64,000 nucleotides of DNA from Meiothermus sp. (GTDB lineage Bacteria; Deinococcota; Deinococci; Deinococcales; Thermaceae): positions 62,001-126,000 of the forward strand of contig BPIL01000007.1 in the NCBI GenBank assembly GCA_026004095.1, read 5' to 3'. Positions 27,269-40,053 of the stretch are shown here, piece by piece; the stretch's first letter is position 1, and each line of letters opens with the position of its first letter. The notes under the pieces were generated by a model. It did no database searches. It was not told the DNA's origin and worked only from the letters and a program-made list of their open reading frames with translations. The position numbers and the translations under genes are program-made.

Positions 27269-27817
27269 TTACTTACGGAACGGGAACCCAAGCAGCTCGA
27301 GCAGGGCTTTGGCTTCCTCATCGGTCTTGGCCGTGGTAACCACCGCGATATCCATACCGCGCACGGCATCCACCATATCGTAGGTGATCTCGGGGAAGAT
27401 GGACTGCTCCCGGAGACCCAGGTTGTAATTCCCACGGCCATCAAAAGCACCAGGGTTGACGCCGCGGAAGTCGCGGATGCGGGGCAGGGCAATGTGAATT
27501 AGCTTCTCAGCAAAGATCCACATGCGATCACCGCGCAGCGTAACCCGCAAACCAATGGGCATGCCCTGACGCAATTTGAAGTTCGAGATCGACTTTTTGG
27601 CACGGGTGATGGCCGGTTGCTGTCCCGTAATAGCGGCCAGCTCTTTACCAGCTTTTTCTAGAATTCGACTATCTTCCTTGGCCTCGCCCAGACCTTGGTT
27701 GACCACGATTTTCACCAGGCGGGGCACCGCCATGATGTTGTCGTAGCCAAAGCGCTTCATCAGCTCAGGGCGAATTTCTTCCAGATAACGTTTCTTGAGG
27801 GCAACTTCCAGTGGCAT
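27269..27817 (-). CDS. rplE: 50S ribosomal protein L5
   Basis: 5S rRNA-binding protein contacting the P-site tRNA. 182 residues, with [35 protein letters not shown] and the [23 protein letters not shown] tail typical of bacterial L5. It follows rplX by 11 bases. Confidence 0.98.
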   Translation of the reverse strand: MPLEVALKKRYLEEIRPELMKRFGYDNIMAVPRLVKIVVNQGLGEAKEDSRILEKAGKELAAITGQQPAITRAKKSISNFKLRQGMPIGLRVTLRGDRMWIFAEKLIHIALPRIRDFRGVNPGAFDGRGNYNLGLREQSIFPEITYDMVDAVRGMDIAVVTTAKTDEEAKALLELLGFPFRK

Positions 27818-27828
27818 CTACAACCCCC

Positions 27829-28158
27829 TTATTTGGTATCCAGCACGCCATCGCACTTGGCGCAGGCGCGCACCTTGGTACCGTCCGGTAGCACCTTCTT
27901 GCGAATGCGGGTCGGCTTCTCGCAGCTCGGACAAATCGGCATGACCTTAGAGGCATGGATGGGCGCCTCGGTCTCGATAAAGCCCCCCTGGGGGTTGCGG
28001 GGGTTGGGCCGCACTGCACGTTTGATGAGGTTTAGTCCCTCAACCACTACCAGCCCCTCTTTGGGCATCACAGCCTTGACTTTTCCGGTTTCACCGCGAA
28101 GCCCTTCCTTACCGGAAAGGACAATCACCGTGTCCCCTTTCTTAACATGTACTTTCAT
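27829..28158 (-). CDS. rplX: 50S ribosomal protein L24 with zinc-finger tail
   Basis: Assembly-initiator protein of the large subunit. 109 residues: a KOW domain ([21 protein letters not shown]) and a C-terminal four-cysteine finger, CPSC...CAKC, as in Thermus L24. The ATG is preceded by a GGAGG ribosome site and a 200-base spacer that separates it from rplN. Confidence 0.97.
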   Translation of the reverse strand: MKVHVKKGDTVIVLSGKEGLRGETGKVKAVMPKEGLVVVEGLNLIKRAVRPNPRNPQGGFIETEAPIHASKVMPICPSCEKPTRIRKKVLPDGTKVRACAKCDGVLDTK

Positions 28159-28257
28159 TTAATTCCTCCGATTTTGCTTTAGGGCCGGAACCGCTAATTT
28201 CTCGACACCAAATGCCAAGTTTAGCAGAAACCGCCCCAAAAAGCATCCTGTTCAAGC

Positions 28258-28336
28258 GCCTGCCAAAGGCAGGCTGGGTGCGGGACGAGGAACCCAGGAA
28301 GCCCCCCGTGTATCGGAACAACTTGCCTACGGCAAG
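28258..28336 (-). promoter_or_regulatory. Hairpins in the long rplN-rplX spacer
   Basis: The 200-base gap between rplN and rplX, normally only a few bases, holds GCCTGCC/GGCAGGC (28258-28274, 3-base loop) and CTTGCC/GGCAAG (28322-28336). Further down the mRNA is an extended -10-like TGCTAAACT without a clear -35, so an internal promoter is possible but unproven. Confidence 0.35.
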
Positions 28337-28358
28337 AACCCGCAAACCCATTCAAGGC

Positions 28359-28727
28359 TTAGAGTACCTCGGGGGCTAGTGAAACAATCTTCATGAAGCC
28401 GCGCTCGCGCAGCTCGCGAGCCACCGGCCCAAAAACACGGGTGCCTCGAGGCTCATTCTGCTGGTTAATGATCACCGCGGCGTTGGTGTCGAAGCGAATA
28501 GAAGAACCGTCCTGCCGGCGGATCTCCTTGGCCGTACGCACCACCACCGCCTTGACCACATCACCTTCCTTGACCATGCCCCGGGGGATGGCTTCCTTGA
28601 CCGAGGCCACAATTATATCGCCCACACTGGCGTACTTGCGGTAGTGACCGCCCATCACCCGGATACAGGCAATCTTACGAGCACCGGTATTATCGGCGAC
28701 TTCCAGTACGGTTTCTTGCTGTATCAC
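28359..28727 (-). CDS. rplN: 50S ribosomal protein L14
   Basis: Intersubunit-bridge protein of the large subunit. 122 residues beginning [18 protein letters not shown], with [21 protein letters not shown] at the end. Its start overlaps the rpsQ stop by 4 bases. Confidence 0.98.
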   Translation of the reverse strand: MIQQETVLEVADNTGARKIACIRVMGGHYRKYASVGDIIVASVKEAIPRGMVKEGDVVKAVVVRTAKEIRRQDGSSIRFDTNAAVIINQQNEPRGTRVFGPVARELRERGFMKIVSLAPEVL

Positions 28728-29017
28728 GCTTTACCACGCTCCTTGCGCAAGAGGTAGCGCTCGACAAGATCCATGCGACCTTCCTCAATGCGCCCAACCA
28801 CCACGAACTTCTTTTTTTTGGAGATGGGGGTGGCTTCCCGGATCTCCACAACATCCCCTAGTTTGTACTGATCATTTTCATCGTGGGCAAGGTATTTCTT
28901 GGACTGCTTGATCACCTTGCCATACAGCGGGTGCTGCATCTGGCGCTCGACCAGAACCGTAACGGTCTTCTGCGCCTTATCGCTCACCACCACGCCGGTA
29001 AGAACTTTTTTAGGCAT
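28724..29017 (-). CDS. rpsQ: 30S ribosomal protein S17
   Basis: Primary 16S rRNA-binding OB-fold protein. 97 residues: [33 protein letters not shown] and [16 protein letters not shown]. The tail of about 12 residues after the core resembles Thermus S17. Confidence 0.98.
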   Translation of the reverse strand: MPKKVLTGVVVSDKAQKTVTVLVERQMQHPLYGKVIKQSKKYLAHDENDQYKLGDVVEIREATPISKKKKFVVVGRIEEGRMDLVERYLLRKERGKA

Positions 29018-29031
29018 TGCGCACTCCTCTC

Positions 29032-29256
29032 TCAGGCTTTCTTGGCGCGGGGCGCTTGTTCTTTGACCTTTTCGCCCAGCACAGTCATCATGCGGGCAAT
29101 TTCCCGCCTGGCTTCCGAAACCCGATGGTTTTTATCTAGCTGGCCGATGCTAGCCTGAAAGCGCAACTCCATTAGCTCCTTTTTGGTGTCCTGGATGCGC
29201 TTTTGCAGCTCGGCCACCGAAAGTTTACGCAGCTCACTGGGCTTCGTCGTAGGCAT
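29032..29256 (-). CDS. rpmC: 50S ribosomal protein L29
   Basis: Small helical protein at the tunnel exit. 74 residues; core [21 protein letters not shown]. The start overlaps the end of rplP by 23 bases in another frame, as seen in Thermus. The C-terminus ends in a basic APRAKKA tail. Confidence 0.96.
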   Translation of the reverse strand: MPTTKPSELRKLSVAELQKRIQDTKKELMELRFQASIGQLDKNHRVSEARREIARMMTVLGEKVKEQAPRAKKA

Positions 29257-29659
29257 CGCGTCTCACCACCTTGGTCTTGATAGGCAGCTTATGGCCGGCC
29301 AGGCGCAGGGCCTCGCGGGCCTGTTCTTCTGTCACGCCGGACACCTCGAACATGACGCGCCCTGGCTTTACCACAGCCACATACCCTTCCACGTTCCCTT
29401 TACCTTTACCCATCCGCACTTCCAGCGGCTTTTTGGTGTAGGGCTTGTCCGGGAAGATGCGGATGAAAATTTTGCCGCCACGGCGGAAGTGGCGCACCAT
29501 GGCCACACGGGCCGCCTCGATCTGCTGGCTGGTAACCCAGGAGGGCTCCATCGCCACCAAACCCCAGTCGCCAAAGGCCACGTAGTCACCGCCCTTGGTC
29601 GTACCCCGCATACGACCCCGATGGGCCTTGCGGTATTTCATACGCTTGGGCATCAGCAT
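29234..29659 (-). CDS. rplP: 50S ribosomal protein L16
   Basis: Large-subunit protein near the A-site tRNA elbow. 141 residues beginning [16 protein letters not shown], with [22 protein letters not shown] and the [14 protein letters not shown] end, nearly identical to the Thermus protein. Confidence 0.98.
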   Translation of the reverse strand: MLMPKRMKYRKAHRGRMRGTTKGGDYVAFGDWGLVAMEPSWVTSQQIEAARVAMVRHFRRGGKIFIRIFPDKPYTKKPLEVRMGKGKGNVEGYVAVVKPGRVMFEVSGVTEEQAREALRLAGHKLPIKTKVVRRDAYDEAQ

Positions 29660-29661
29660 GC

Positions 29662-30423
29662 TTATTCGCCCCCTTCTTTACCCGTCGCCCCCGCCTTGCG
29701 AACCGCCGAGCGGCGACGAGGCTTACCATCCTGGTCGCGTTTTGGCGCTGCTGGACGAGCTGCTGGCGCAGCGCCCGGCACCACCTTCTTACCACCGATC
29801 ACTTCACCCATGAAAACATAGGCCTTGACCCCAAGCGAGCCGTAGGTAGTCTCGGCCCTGGCCGTGCCATAGTCGATATTGGCCCGCAGGGTGTGCAGGG
29901 GAACCCGCCCCTCGGCAGCCCATTCGACCCGGGCCTGCTCGGCCCCTCCAATACGGCCCGAGACCACGATTTTGGCTCCCAGTGCCCCTGACTCGCGCAC
30001 CCGCTGCACCGCTTGCTTAATGCTGCGGCGTACCGCGAAGCGGCGTTCGATCTGTTCAGCCACACGCTGGGCCACCAGAGGTGCAGAGAGGTTCGGGTTT
30101 CCCACCTCCTGTACGTTGAGGGCCACGGTCTTACCAGGGAACTTGCTTTGCAAGGTTTCGCGCAGGCGCTTGATGGTCTCGCCCCCGCGGCCAATCACCA
30201 CACCGGGCTTGGCCGCATAAACCATTACGGTAACGTTATCGGCGGCGCGTTCGATGTCGATGCGGGCCAGGCCAGCCTGGTACAGCTCTTTCTCGATAAG
30301 GGCACGGATTAGACGATCTTCTTCCAGGGTTTTAGCGTAGGCCTTTTTGCCAGCGTACCAGCGCGATTCAAAATCGCGGGTGATACCCAGGCGCAGCCCC
30401 ACGGGATTGATCTTGTTACCCAT
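29662..30423 (-). CDS. rpsC: 30S ribosomal protein S3
   Basis: Lines the mRNA entry channel. 253 residues: [13 protein letters not shown], a KH domain ([18 protein letters not shown]), the C-terminal S3 domain, and a basic Ala/Pro/Arg-rich tail about 14 residues longer than in Thermus. Its first 8 bases overlap rplV. Confidence 0.98.
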   Translation of the reverse strand: MGNKINPVGLRLGITRDFESRWYAGKKAYAKTLEEDRLIRALIEKELYQAGLARIDIERAADNVTVMVYAAKPGVVIGRGGETIKRLRETLQSKFPGKTVALNVQEVGNPNLSAPLVAQRVAEQIERRFAVRRSIKQAVQRVRESGALGAKIVVSGRIGGAEQARVEWAAEGRVPLHTLRANIDYGTARAETTYGSLGVKAYVFMGEVIGGKKVVPGAAPAARPAAPKRDQDGKPRRRSAVRKAGATGKEGGE

Positions 30424-30913
30424 TTTTCTCCCCCACGATGATGGTAATGTGGCTGGTACGCTTCTTGATCATGTTGGCACTACCGCGGGCTCGAGGCAGC
30501 ACCCGCTTAATGGCCGGGCCCTCGTCCACATAGGCCGCCTTGACATAGATCTGGTCTTCGATCATGTTTTTGCGGTCGTCGTTCATACCGTTGGCCGCAG
30601 CCGACTCGAGCACCTTGGCTACCACTTCCGAAGCCCGGTGTGGGGTGTATTTGAGGATGGCCCGGGCCTCCTCGAGCTTCTTACCCCGGATCAGGTCTAC
30701 CACCAGGCGCACTTTTCGCGGCGACATGCGGACGTAGCGGGCCGTGGCCATAGCATAGGTGTGGGGCTTCTCTTCCTTGAGGGCCTCCGCACGTTTGCGC
30801 AACGAGAGCTTGGCGTAGCGCTGCAAGCCCGCCGAACCGGGGTAGTGCACATCGCGCAGGTCTTTGCGGATATCGCTGCGCTCGCCTTTCTTAAGACGTT
30901 TTCTAGCTTCCAT
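30416..30913 (-). CDS. rplV: 50S ribosomal protein L22 with N-terminal extension
   Basis: Lines the peptide exit tunnel; its loop is a macrolide-resistance hotspot. 165 residues, whereas Thermus L22 has 113. The core starts near residue 54 ([16 protein letters not shown]) and ends [14 protein letters not shown]. The first 52 or so residues are basic and lysine-rich. An internal ATG at residue 55 could give a normal-sized protein, but the spacing to rpsS (11 bases) favours the long form. Confidence 0.94.
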   Translation of the reverse strand: MEARKRLKKGERSDIRKDLRDVHYPGSAGLQRYAKLSLRKRAEALKEEKPHTYAMATARYVRMSPRKVRLVVDLIRGKKLEEARAILKYTPHRASEVVAKVLESAAANGMNDDRKNMIEDQIYVKAAYVDEGPAIKRVLPRARGSANMIKKRTSHITIIVGEKNG

Positions 30914-30923
30914 TCTCCACCCC

Positions 30924-31202
30924 TTACTTCTTGGCGGTCTTGGCCTCTTTGCTGTGGCCGCGGTAGGTACGGGTAGGCGAGAACTCGCCCAGCTTGTGCC
31001 CGACCATCTGCTCGGTTATATAAACCGGCACGTGCTGCTTGCCGTTGTAAACCGCCAGGGTATGGCCGATCATCTCGGGCACAATGGTGCTCCGACGGCT
31101 CCAGGTCTTGATCACCCGCTTTTCGCCTTTGGCGTTCATCGCCTCGACTTTTTCCAGCAGGTGGCTTTCCACAAAAACTCCTTTTTTCAAGCTACGTGGC
31201 AT
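30924..31202 (-). CDS. rpsS: 30S ribosomal protein S19
   Basis: Head protein near the A-site finger. 92 residues: [40 protein letters not shown] and [16 protein letters not shown]. It follows rplB by 9 bases. Confidence 0.98.
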   Translation of the reverse strand: MPRSLKKGVFVESHLLEKVEAMNAKGEKRVIKTWSRRSTIVPEMIGHTLAVYNGKQHVPVYITEQMVGHKLGEFSPTRTYRGHSKEAKTAKK

Positions 31203-31211
31203 AGTTCACCT

Positions 31212-32039
31212 CTACTTGCGACGAGACACGATGAGTGCGCTCGAGGGCTTCTTCTTCTTGCGGGTCTTGAGACCTTTGGCCTGCTGGCCCCAGGGCGAGA
31301 CTGGCGGACGGCCCCGCGGCGCGCGGCCTTCACCACCACCGTGCGGGTGGTCTACCGGGTTCATGGCGGTACCGCGCACATGGCCCTTGCGGCCCAGGTG
31401 GCGCTTGCGGCCGGCTTTACCCAGCACGATGTTCTTGTGATCGGCGTTGGATACCACCCCAATGGTGGCATAGCACTCACCGTGCACTTTGCGCAGCTCA
31501 CCGGAGGGCAGGCGCAAAATCACGTAATCACCTTCACGGCCCTGCACCTGCACGCTGGTGCCGGCGCTGCGGGCCATCTTGGCGCCCTTACCGGGCTCGA
31601 GCTCCACCGCGTGAATCACCGTACCCACCGGAATAAAGCGCAGCGGCAGGGCATTGCCCACCGAGATGGGCGCTTCGGGGCCGCTGGTGACGATGGTATC
31701 GACCTTCAGGGCATCGGGGGCCAGGATATAGCGCTTTTCACCGTCGCGGTAGAACAGCAGAGCAATCCGGGCGGTGCGGTTGGGGTCGTACTCGATGGCC
31801 GCTACCCGGGCAGGAATACCGGCTTTATCCCGCCGACGGAAGTCGATGATGCGGTAGAGCTGCTTGTGCCCACCGGAGATGAACCGGCTGGTGATGCGGC
31901 CTTGGTTGTTGCGCCCCCCGGTTTTTTTCATCGGGGCGGTGAGGCTCTTCTCAGGGCGCTTTTTGGTCAGCTCAGAGAAGTCGGCCACCGTCATAAAGCG
32001 GCGCGATGGGGTATAGGGTCTGAATTTCTTTACTGCCAT
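31212..32039 (-). CDS. rplB: 50S ribosomal protein L2
   Basis: Core large-subunit protein needed for peptidyl transferase activity. 275 residues, with the conserved [13 protein letters not shown] loop holding the critical histidine. It is separated from rplW by an atypical 186-base spacer. Confidence 0.98.
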   Translation of the reverse strand: MAVKKFRPYTPSRRFMTVADFSELTKKRPEKSLTAPMKKTGGRNNQGRITSRFISGGHKQLYRIIDFRRRDKAGIPARVAAIEYDPNRTARIALLFYRDGEKRYILAPDALKVDTIVTSGPEAPISVGNALPLRFIPVGTVIHAVELEPGKGAKMARSAGTSVQVQGREGDYVILRLPSGELRKVHGECYATIGVVSNADHKNIVLGKAGRKRHLGRKGHVRGTAMNPVDHPHGGGEGRAPRGRPPVSPWGQQAKGLKTRKKKKPSSALIVSRRK

Positions 32040-32155
32040 TTTGCTCTTCCTCTCACTTGATACGGGCTAACCGAGTCGCCCTGATGCCAAGTGGATTTTT
32101 GCCCCGTCATCGTCCAGCGCCGTGAGATGCGCATGTACGCTCGGTCTCGAGGCGG

Positions 32156-32178
32156 TTGGAGGGCATCACCTACTCCAA
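32156..32178 (-). promoter_or_regulatory. Hairpin in the long rplW-rplB spacer
   Basis: The 186-base gap (32040-32225) is unusual because rplW and rplB normally nearly touch. It holds an inverted repeat TTGGAG/CTCCAA with an 11-base loop. No convincing promoter, ORF or T-rich terminator was found in it. Confidence 0.3.
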
Positions 32179-32225
32179 AGCTTTGCCCCCCTCGATCAAA
32201 ACCCTTGCAGTCGGAACAAACCAGA

Positions 32226-32516
32226 TCAGATCAGTCCTTCCAGGGCTTCAATCTTCTGTCCAGGTGCCACCGTCACGATGGCCTTCTTGCGGTCGGGGCG
32301 CTTACCCATAAAGCGACCCAGGCGCTTGTGCTTACCCAGCACGTTCTGGGTATTAACCCGCACCACCTTGACCTTGAAGGCGGCCTCCACAGCATTGGCA
32401 ATCTCGGTCTTGTTGGCCTTGGGGTGCACCCAGAAGGTGTAGACCCCATCAGCGAACCGGCCGTACGCCTTCTCCGACAAAACAGGTTGAATGATCACAT
32501 CATGGGGCGTTTTCAT
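32226..32516 (-). CDS. rplW: 50S ribosomal protein L23
   Basis: Tunnel-exit protein that docks trigger factor and SRP. 96 residues: [37 protein letters not shown] and [19 protein letters not shown]. It follows rplD with a one-base overlap. Confidence 0.97.
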   Translation of the reverse strand: MKTPHDVIIQPVLSEKAYGRFADGVYTFWVHPKANKTEIANAVEAAFKVKVVRVNTQNVLGKHKRLGRFMGKRPDRKKAIVTVAPGQKIEALEGLI

Positions 32517-33136
32517 CAGGCCTCACCCCCTTCGCTCTGACCCAGTCTGGATTGCACACCAGGCCAGGCCGAAGCCTCCATTACCAAGGCCTCCTGGCGC
32601 ATGATGTCGTAAACGTTGAGTCCTTCAGGGGCCAGCACCCGCACCTTGGGTAGGTTGCGGGCCGCACGGGCTACTTTTTCATCGCTGGTGACCAGCAGGA
32701 TGGAAGGGCCCTCGAGGTTGTGGGCTTTGAGCCAGGCCACAAACTCTCTGGTTTTGCCGTTCACACCCTTGAAGTCTTCCACCAGAAAGAACTTACCCTC
32801 CTTGGCGCGGTCGGCCAGGGCCATCGCAAGACCCAGCTTGCGCACCTTCTTGGGCAGGGTGTAGCTGTAGTCGCGGGGCTGCGGCCCAAAAACCGTACCA
32901 CCCCCCACGAAGATGGGGGCGCCGTAGTCACCGTGGCGGGCCCGGCCGGTGTGTTTTTGCGCGTACATTTTTTTGGTGGTGAAGTTCACCATGCCGCGGG
33001 TTTTGGTGGCCGCGGTACCCCGGCGGCGCGAGGCCAGTTGCCAGCGCAACACCTCGTAAAGCACGTGGCTCTTCACTTTTTCGGGAAGCGCCGCTTCCAC
33101 AGTCTTGTTGCTTCCGAGCACCGGAAGGTTGTACAT
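32516..33136 (-). CDS. rplD: 50S ribosomal protein L4
   Basis: Large-subunit protein lining the exit tunnel. 206 residues from ATG 33136, which follows GGGAGG by 6 bases and overlaps the rplC stop; a GTG one codon earlier is possible. Motifs include RRRGTAATKTRGMVNFTTKK and GRARHGDYGAPIFVGGG. Confidence 0.97.
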   Translation of the reverse strand: MYNLPVLGSNKTVEAALPEKVKSHVLYEVLRWQLASRRRGTAATKTRGMVNFTTKKMYAQKHTGRARHGDYGAPIFVGGGTVFGPQPRDYSYTLPKKVRKLGLAMALADRAKEGKFFLVEDFKGVNGKTREFVAWLKAHNLEGPSILLVTSDEKVARAARNLPKVRVLAPEGLNVYDIMRQEALVMEASAWPGVQSRLGQSEGGEA

Positions 33137-33780
33137 CACTTACCTCCCTTTCCGGCCTTAACGGCGGGCACCTTACTGGTCTGGCGCACCACCACCAGGC
33201 TGCCGTTGGCCCCCGGCACCGAACCCTTGACCAGAATCAGGTTTTCGTTCTCGAGCACATCCACGACCTCGAGGCCCTGGATCGTCACCCGCTCGTTGCC
33301 CCAGCGCCCGGCCATCTTCTTACCCTTAAAAACCCGGCCTGGGGTCTTGCGGTTACCGATCGAACCCCCGTGGCGGTGAATCTTGTGAGCACCGTGCGAG
33401 TCGTTACCACCGGCAAAGTTCCACTTCTTCATCACGCCGGTAAAGCCGTGGCCCTTAGAGGTGCCGGTTACATCCACCACTTCCCCTACGTTGAAAATAC
33501 TCACCGTCACGGTGTCGCCCTCGGGGTTGAAGCCGCGCAGCTCGCGCAGGTACTTCACGGGCTCCACGCCCGCCTTGGCAAAATGGCCCTTGGCCGGCTT
33601 GTTGACCCGCTGCGGCTTCTGGCTCTGGAAGCCGAGCTGCACCGCTTCATACCCATCTTTCTCGATGGTTTTACGCTGTACCACCGGGCAGGGGCCGGCC
33701 AGGATTACCGTTACAGGCACAGCCTTATCGCCCTTCCAGATCTGGGTCATGCCCACTTTAGTCCCAAGAATGCCCTTCAT
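33136..33780 (-). CDS. rplC: 50S ribosomal protein L3
   Basis: Early-assembly protein reaching towards the peptidyl transferase centre. 214 residues: [33 protein letters not shown] and [23 protein letters not shown]. Its start overlaps the rpsJ stop by one base. Confidence 0.98.
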   Translation of the reverse strand: MKGILGTKVGMTQIWKGDKAVPVTVILAGPCPVVQRKTIEKDGYEAVQLGFQSQKPQRVNKPAKGHFAKAGVEPVKYLRELRGFNPEGDTVTVSIFNVGEVVDVTGTSKGHGFTGVMKKWNFAGGNDSHGAHKIHRHGGSIGNRKTPGRVFKGKKMAGRWGNERVTIQGLEVVDVLENENLILVKGSVPGANGSLVVVRQTSKVPAVKAGKGGK

Positions 33781-34094
33781 TAGCGGCCTCCTAGCATCTT
33801 GAGCTCAATCTCGACACCGGTGGGCAGGTCGAGGTTGCGCAACCCCTCGATGGTCTTGGGGGTGGGATCGGAAATATCCACCAGTCGGTTATGGGTGCGC
33901 AGTTCAAAATGTTCTCGGCTGTCTTTGTGCTTAAAGGGGCTCCGCAGCACGGTAAAACGACGGATACGGGTTGGCAGCGGCACCGGGCCGGAAACCTGCG
34001 CCCCGCTGCGGCGGGCCGTCTCCACGATCTTGGCCGCCGAAGCATCCAGGCTCTTGTGGTCGAAGCCCCGAAGTTTGATGCGAATCTTTGGCAT
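33780..34094 (-). CDS. rpsJ: 30S ribosomal protein S10
   Basis: Head protein, also NusE in transcription antitermination. 104 residues: [48 protein letters not shown]. It follows tuf by only 12 bases, so there is no room for the long S10 leader that L4 controls in E. coli. Confidence 0.98.
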   Translation of the reverse strand: MPKIRIKLRGFDHKSLDASAAKIVETARRSGAQVSGPVPLPTRIRRFTVLRSPFKHKDSREHFELRTHNRLVDISDPTPKTIEGLRNLDLPTGVEIELKMLGGR

Positions 34095-34106
34095 TCAGGG
34101 CCTCCC

Positions 34107-35324
<1,218 letters not shown>

Positions 35325-35352
35325 AGCAGTTTCACTCCTTCTGCAGTAATCA

Positions 35353-35383
35353 GGGGCTGGGGCTCAACCTGTGCCCCAACCCC
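35353..35383 (-). promoter_or_regulatory. Strong hairpin in the fusA-tuf spacer
   Basis: An 11 bp stem with one G-U pair (GGGGTTGGGGC with GCCCCAGCCCC on the mRNA) and a 9-base loop fills the spacer between fusA and tuf. It has no following T run. It may be an mRNA-processing site or may protect a separately accumulating tuf message. Confidence 0.5.
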
Positions 35384-35389
35384 GGTTGT

Positions 35390-37483
<2,094 letters not shown>

Positions 37484-37485
37484 AC

Positions 37486-37956
37486 TTACCACCGGTAGTG
37501 GGCGTAGGCTCGGTTGGCTTCGGCCATACGCTCAACATCTTCTTTCTTTTTGACCGCTCCACCCTTACCTTCGGCGGCTTCCAGCAGCTCGGCTGCCAGG
37601 CGCTGGTGGGCTTCGCGTTCGCCCCGGCTGTTAAAGGCGTTCACAATCCAGCGAATGGCCAGGGTCTGCTGACGACGGGGCGATACCTCGACGGGCACCT
37701 GGTAGTTGGCCCCACCCACCCGGCGGCTGCGCACTTCCACACGGGGGCGCACATTGTCCAGGGCCGCCTTAAACACCTTGAGGGGCTCCTGCCCGCTTTT
37801 CTCCTGGATAATCTCACAGGCCTGTCTAAAGATGCGAGCAGCCAGGTTCTTCTTGCCATCGCGCATCATCCGGTTGATGAAGGCGGTGACCACCACGTCG
37901 CCGTACAGGTGGTCGGGCTCGAGTTGGCGAATTTCTGCTTGTCTTCTCCGCGACAT
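37486..37956 (-). CDS. rpsG: 30S ribosomal protein S7
   Basis: Primary binder of the 16S 3' domain and the translational repressor of str operons in other bacteria. 156 residues: [42 protein letters not shown] and the [13 protein letters not shown] end. It follows rpsL by 47 bases. Confidence 0.98.
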   Translation of the reverse strand: MSRRRQAEIRQLEPDHLYGDVVVTAFINRMMRDGKKNLAARIFRQACEIIQEKSGQEPLKVFKAALDNVRPRVEVRSRRVGGANYQVPVEVSPRRQQTLAIRWIVNAFNSRGEREAHQRLAAELLEAAEGKGGAVKKKEDVERMAEANRAYAHYRW

Positions 37957-38003
37957 ACTTCAAACCTCACTCATGCCGCCCTAGAGGGCTGCACGTGGAA
38001 GAG

Positions 38004-38420
38004 TTACTTCTTGCCCTTGGCCGCCGCGCCTTTAGCATCGGCTTTGGGCCGCTTGGTGCCGTACTTGGAGCGGCTCTTCTTGCGATCCTTCACGCCCTGG
38101 GTGTCGTAGATGCCGCGCACAATGTGGTAGCGCACACCCGGCAGGTCTTTCACACGGCCCCCGCGGATCAGCACCACCGAGTGCTCTTGCAGGTTGTGGC
38201 CTTCGCCAGGAATGTAGGCGGTGACTTCGTACTGGCTCGAGAGCCGCACCTTGGCCACCTTGCGCAAGGCCGAGTTGGGCTTCTTGGGGGTTACGGTGCG
38301 CACCACGGTGCAGACCCCCTTGCGGAAGGGGCTTCCTTTGAGGGCAGGCACCTTGCTCTTCTTGACCACCGGCGTACGGCCCTTACGGAGGAGTTGGTTG
38401 ATGGTTGGCAGTGTAATCAC
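38004..38420 (-). CDS. rpsL: 30S ribosomal protein S12
   Basis: Decoding-centre protein and streptomycin target; first gene of the whole cluster. 138 residues with [17 protein letters not shown] and [17 protein letters not shown] holding the lysines mutated in resistant strains, both wild type here. The predicted start is GTG 38420, close behind AAAGGA; a CTG three codons later would give a standard LPTINQL start. A basic Ala/Lys tail ends the protein. Confidence 0.97.
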   Translation of the reverse strand: MITLPTINQLLRKGRTPVVKKSKVPALKGSPFRKGVCTVVRTVTPKKPNSALRKVAKVRLSSQYEVTAYIPGEGHNLQEHSVVLIRGGRVKDLPGVRYHIVRGIYDTQGVKDRKKSRSKYGTKRPKADAKGAAAKGKK

Positions 38421-38456
38421 ATCCTTTCGTTTAACTCGATTTCTTCAAAAACCGAA

Positions 38457-38504
38457 AACCCCACACGGAGTTCTGCGTACTTGCGCTGCGCTCGGTGCGG
38501 GGTT
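38457..38504 (-). promoter_or_regulatory. Attenuator-like hairpin in the rpsL leader
   Basis: On the mRNA a 10 bp stem (AACCCCGCAC with GTGTGGGGTT, one G-U pair, 28-base loop) is followed directly by TTCGGTTTTT, 37 bases before the rpsL start. That is the form of an intrinsic terminator. A second stem, GCCTCAGG/CCTGAGGC (38603-38629), lies near the 5' end of the leader. Conditional termination of the ribosomal operon is inferred. Confidence 0.5.
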
Positions 38505-38643
38505 CCCGTCGAGAAGCGAACCAGGCCAGCAGCCCGTGTTTCGCCCCTAGATTCTCAAGAATCGCCGTGCGCGACGGTCTTCCCGTGAGCGCAACCGATG
38601 TTGCCTCAGGGCCGGGGCTGGCCTGAGGCGACGCAACCCTAGA

Positions 38644-38672
38644 AGTATATACGGGCGCAAAAAGTTAATCAA
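38644..38672 (-). promoter_or_regulatory. Main promoter of the ribosomal protein cluster
   Basis: On the minus strand TTGATT (38667-38672), exactly 17 bases, and TATACT (38644-38649). Transcription should start near 38637, giving a leader of about 215 bases before rpsL. It is among the best-matching promoters in the window. The remaining part of this 360-base gap, 38673-38780, holds no gene or signal I can support. Confidence 0.75.
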
Positions 38673-38780
38673 GGGGCAGAATACGGCTTGGGGAGCGGCT
38701 ACAAGGAGGGTGCTGCCGCGCTCGATCGTGAGCGTAGCAAAAGCTGGGGGAGCGTGCGGTCTGCCCTGGAAGAGTGGGGC

Positions 38781-39398
38781 TCAACGCAGCAGCCAGCGCA
38801 CGTCCTCTACCACCCGTTCGGTTTCGGCGGCTTTGCCGTTGCCATATATCAGCCGCAGTTGTCCTTTGGGATCAAGCGCGAAAACCGTGGCGGTATGGTC
38901 TACGTTGTACTCGGTAGCCGACTTGATCTGGGATTTTTGATAAAACACCCCGTAGCGTTTGGCCACCTCGGCGATCTGCTCGGGGGTTCCAGTCAGCCCG
39001 ATAAAGCTGGGGCTGAAGAAGGTAACATAATCCCTTAGCTTTTCCAGGGTGTCCCGCTCGGGATCTACCGAGATGAGCAGAACCTGCACCCGCGCCTGCT
39101 CGGCGGGGGTCAGGGCTTTGTAGACCTTGCTGAGCTCGAGCAAGGTGGTGGGGCAGACATCCGGGCAGTTCACAAAGCCAAAGAAGATCAGAACCACCTT
39201 ACCCTGAAAATCGGAAAGGCTTTTACGCGAGCCGTCGTGGGCGGTGAGGGTAAACTGGTTGGCTTCTGGTGGGCGGGCGTTCAACAGGCGGGTTCCATAG
39301 GGCTGGTAGGTATCGCGCGACAAAAAGAAGGCAACCACGGCCAAAATCAAAGGCAAACTTACCAACAGTGTGATCCAAGCGGCTCGACGCGGCTTCAT
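38781..39398 (-). CDS. SCO1/SenC-type copper chaperone
   Basis: Membrane-anchored thioredoxin-fold protein delivering copper to the CuA centre of cytochrome oxidase. 205 residues: one N-terminal helix (8-26), the copper motif CPDVC (Cys78, Cys82) and the third ligand His168 in NVDHT. Single gene, divergent from a small membrane-protein gene; no oxidase genes nearby. The protein-disulfide branch of the family is an alternative, but the spaced Cys and the His favour copper handling. Confidence 0.92.
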   Translation of the reverse strand: MKPRRAAWITLLVSLPLILAVVAFFLSRDTYQPYGTRLLNARPPEANQFTLTAHDGSRKSLSDFQGKVVLIFFGFVNCPDVCPTTLLELSKVYKALTPAEQARVQVLLISVDPERDTLEKLRDYVTFFSPSFIGLTGTPEQIAEVAKRYGVFYQKSQIKSATEYNVDHTATVFALDPKGQLRLIYGNGKAAETERVVEDVRWLLR

Positions 39399-39544
39399 CT
39401 GTACCCCTAGAAAAACCGTTGGGCCATAGGCCCCTCATCACCGTAAACAACGCAGCATGGGCAAATGTCCCTGAGGAGATAGCATAGCCCAGGGCAAGCT
39501 ACTTTACAATAGCCTTTGGGCTTTATGGCATGATGTAAGTTACC

Positions 39545-40021
39545 ATGAGGGCAGAACCTCCTGCATTTTCCAATGCCCTACTGCGATGGGCTGCTGCTTT
39601 GTTGATGGCTCCCTTCTTTTTGCAATTGCTCGGTTTTGGCAACACCTTTCTGGGAGGGGGGTTGTGCGGCGAGCTATTTGGCAACGAGACACCCCTGGGG
39701 CTTCAGGGGGCAGGGTTCTGGTACGCCCTGTTGTTCATGATGTTGCTGGGGCTTCAGCTAATGTATGGGGGGTTTTTGCTGCTGGCCCGTTTACTCGAGA
39801 TGCCCGCCGGCATGGAGCGCGGAGCTTACCAAGGGGGGATCTGGCTGGCAGGCCTGATAATCCTGCTGTTCATACTGACCCGTAGTACCGGTCTCCCCTA
39901 CCCCAGCCCCCAGGGTCTGGCACTGGGCGATACCGCGCCGGTGGATCTGCTGAGCCTGCTTCTGGTCGGATGTTCGGGGGTGGGTGGTTTGCTGCTGTGG
40001 CGATTGCTCAAAAAGGCATAG
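39545..40021 (+). CDS. Small integral membrane protein of unknown function
   Basis: 158 residues with four predicted helices (about 11-31, 56-80, 97-111, 132-153) and few charged residues. No family is recognised. It lies 32 bases before mazG on the same strand and may be co-transcribed. The hydrophobic pattern and normal codon use support it as a real gene. Confidence 0.7.
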   Translation: MRAEPPAFSNALLRWAAALLMAPFFLQLLGFGNTFLGGGLCGELFGNETPLGLQGAGFWYALLFMMLLGLQLMYGGFLLLARLLEMPAGMERGAYQGGIWLAGLIILLFILTRSTGLPYPSPQGLALGDTAPVDLLSLLLVGCSGVGGLLLWRLLKKA

Positions 40022-40053
40022 TCGGCTAGGCAAAACCCGCTAGGCTATAGAGC

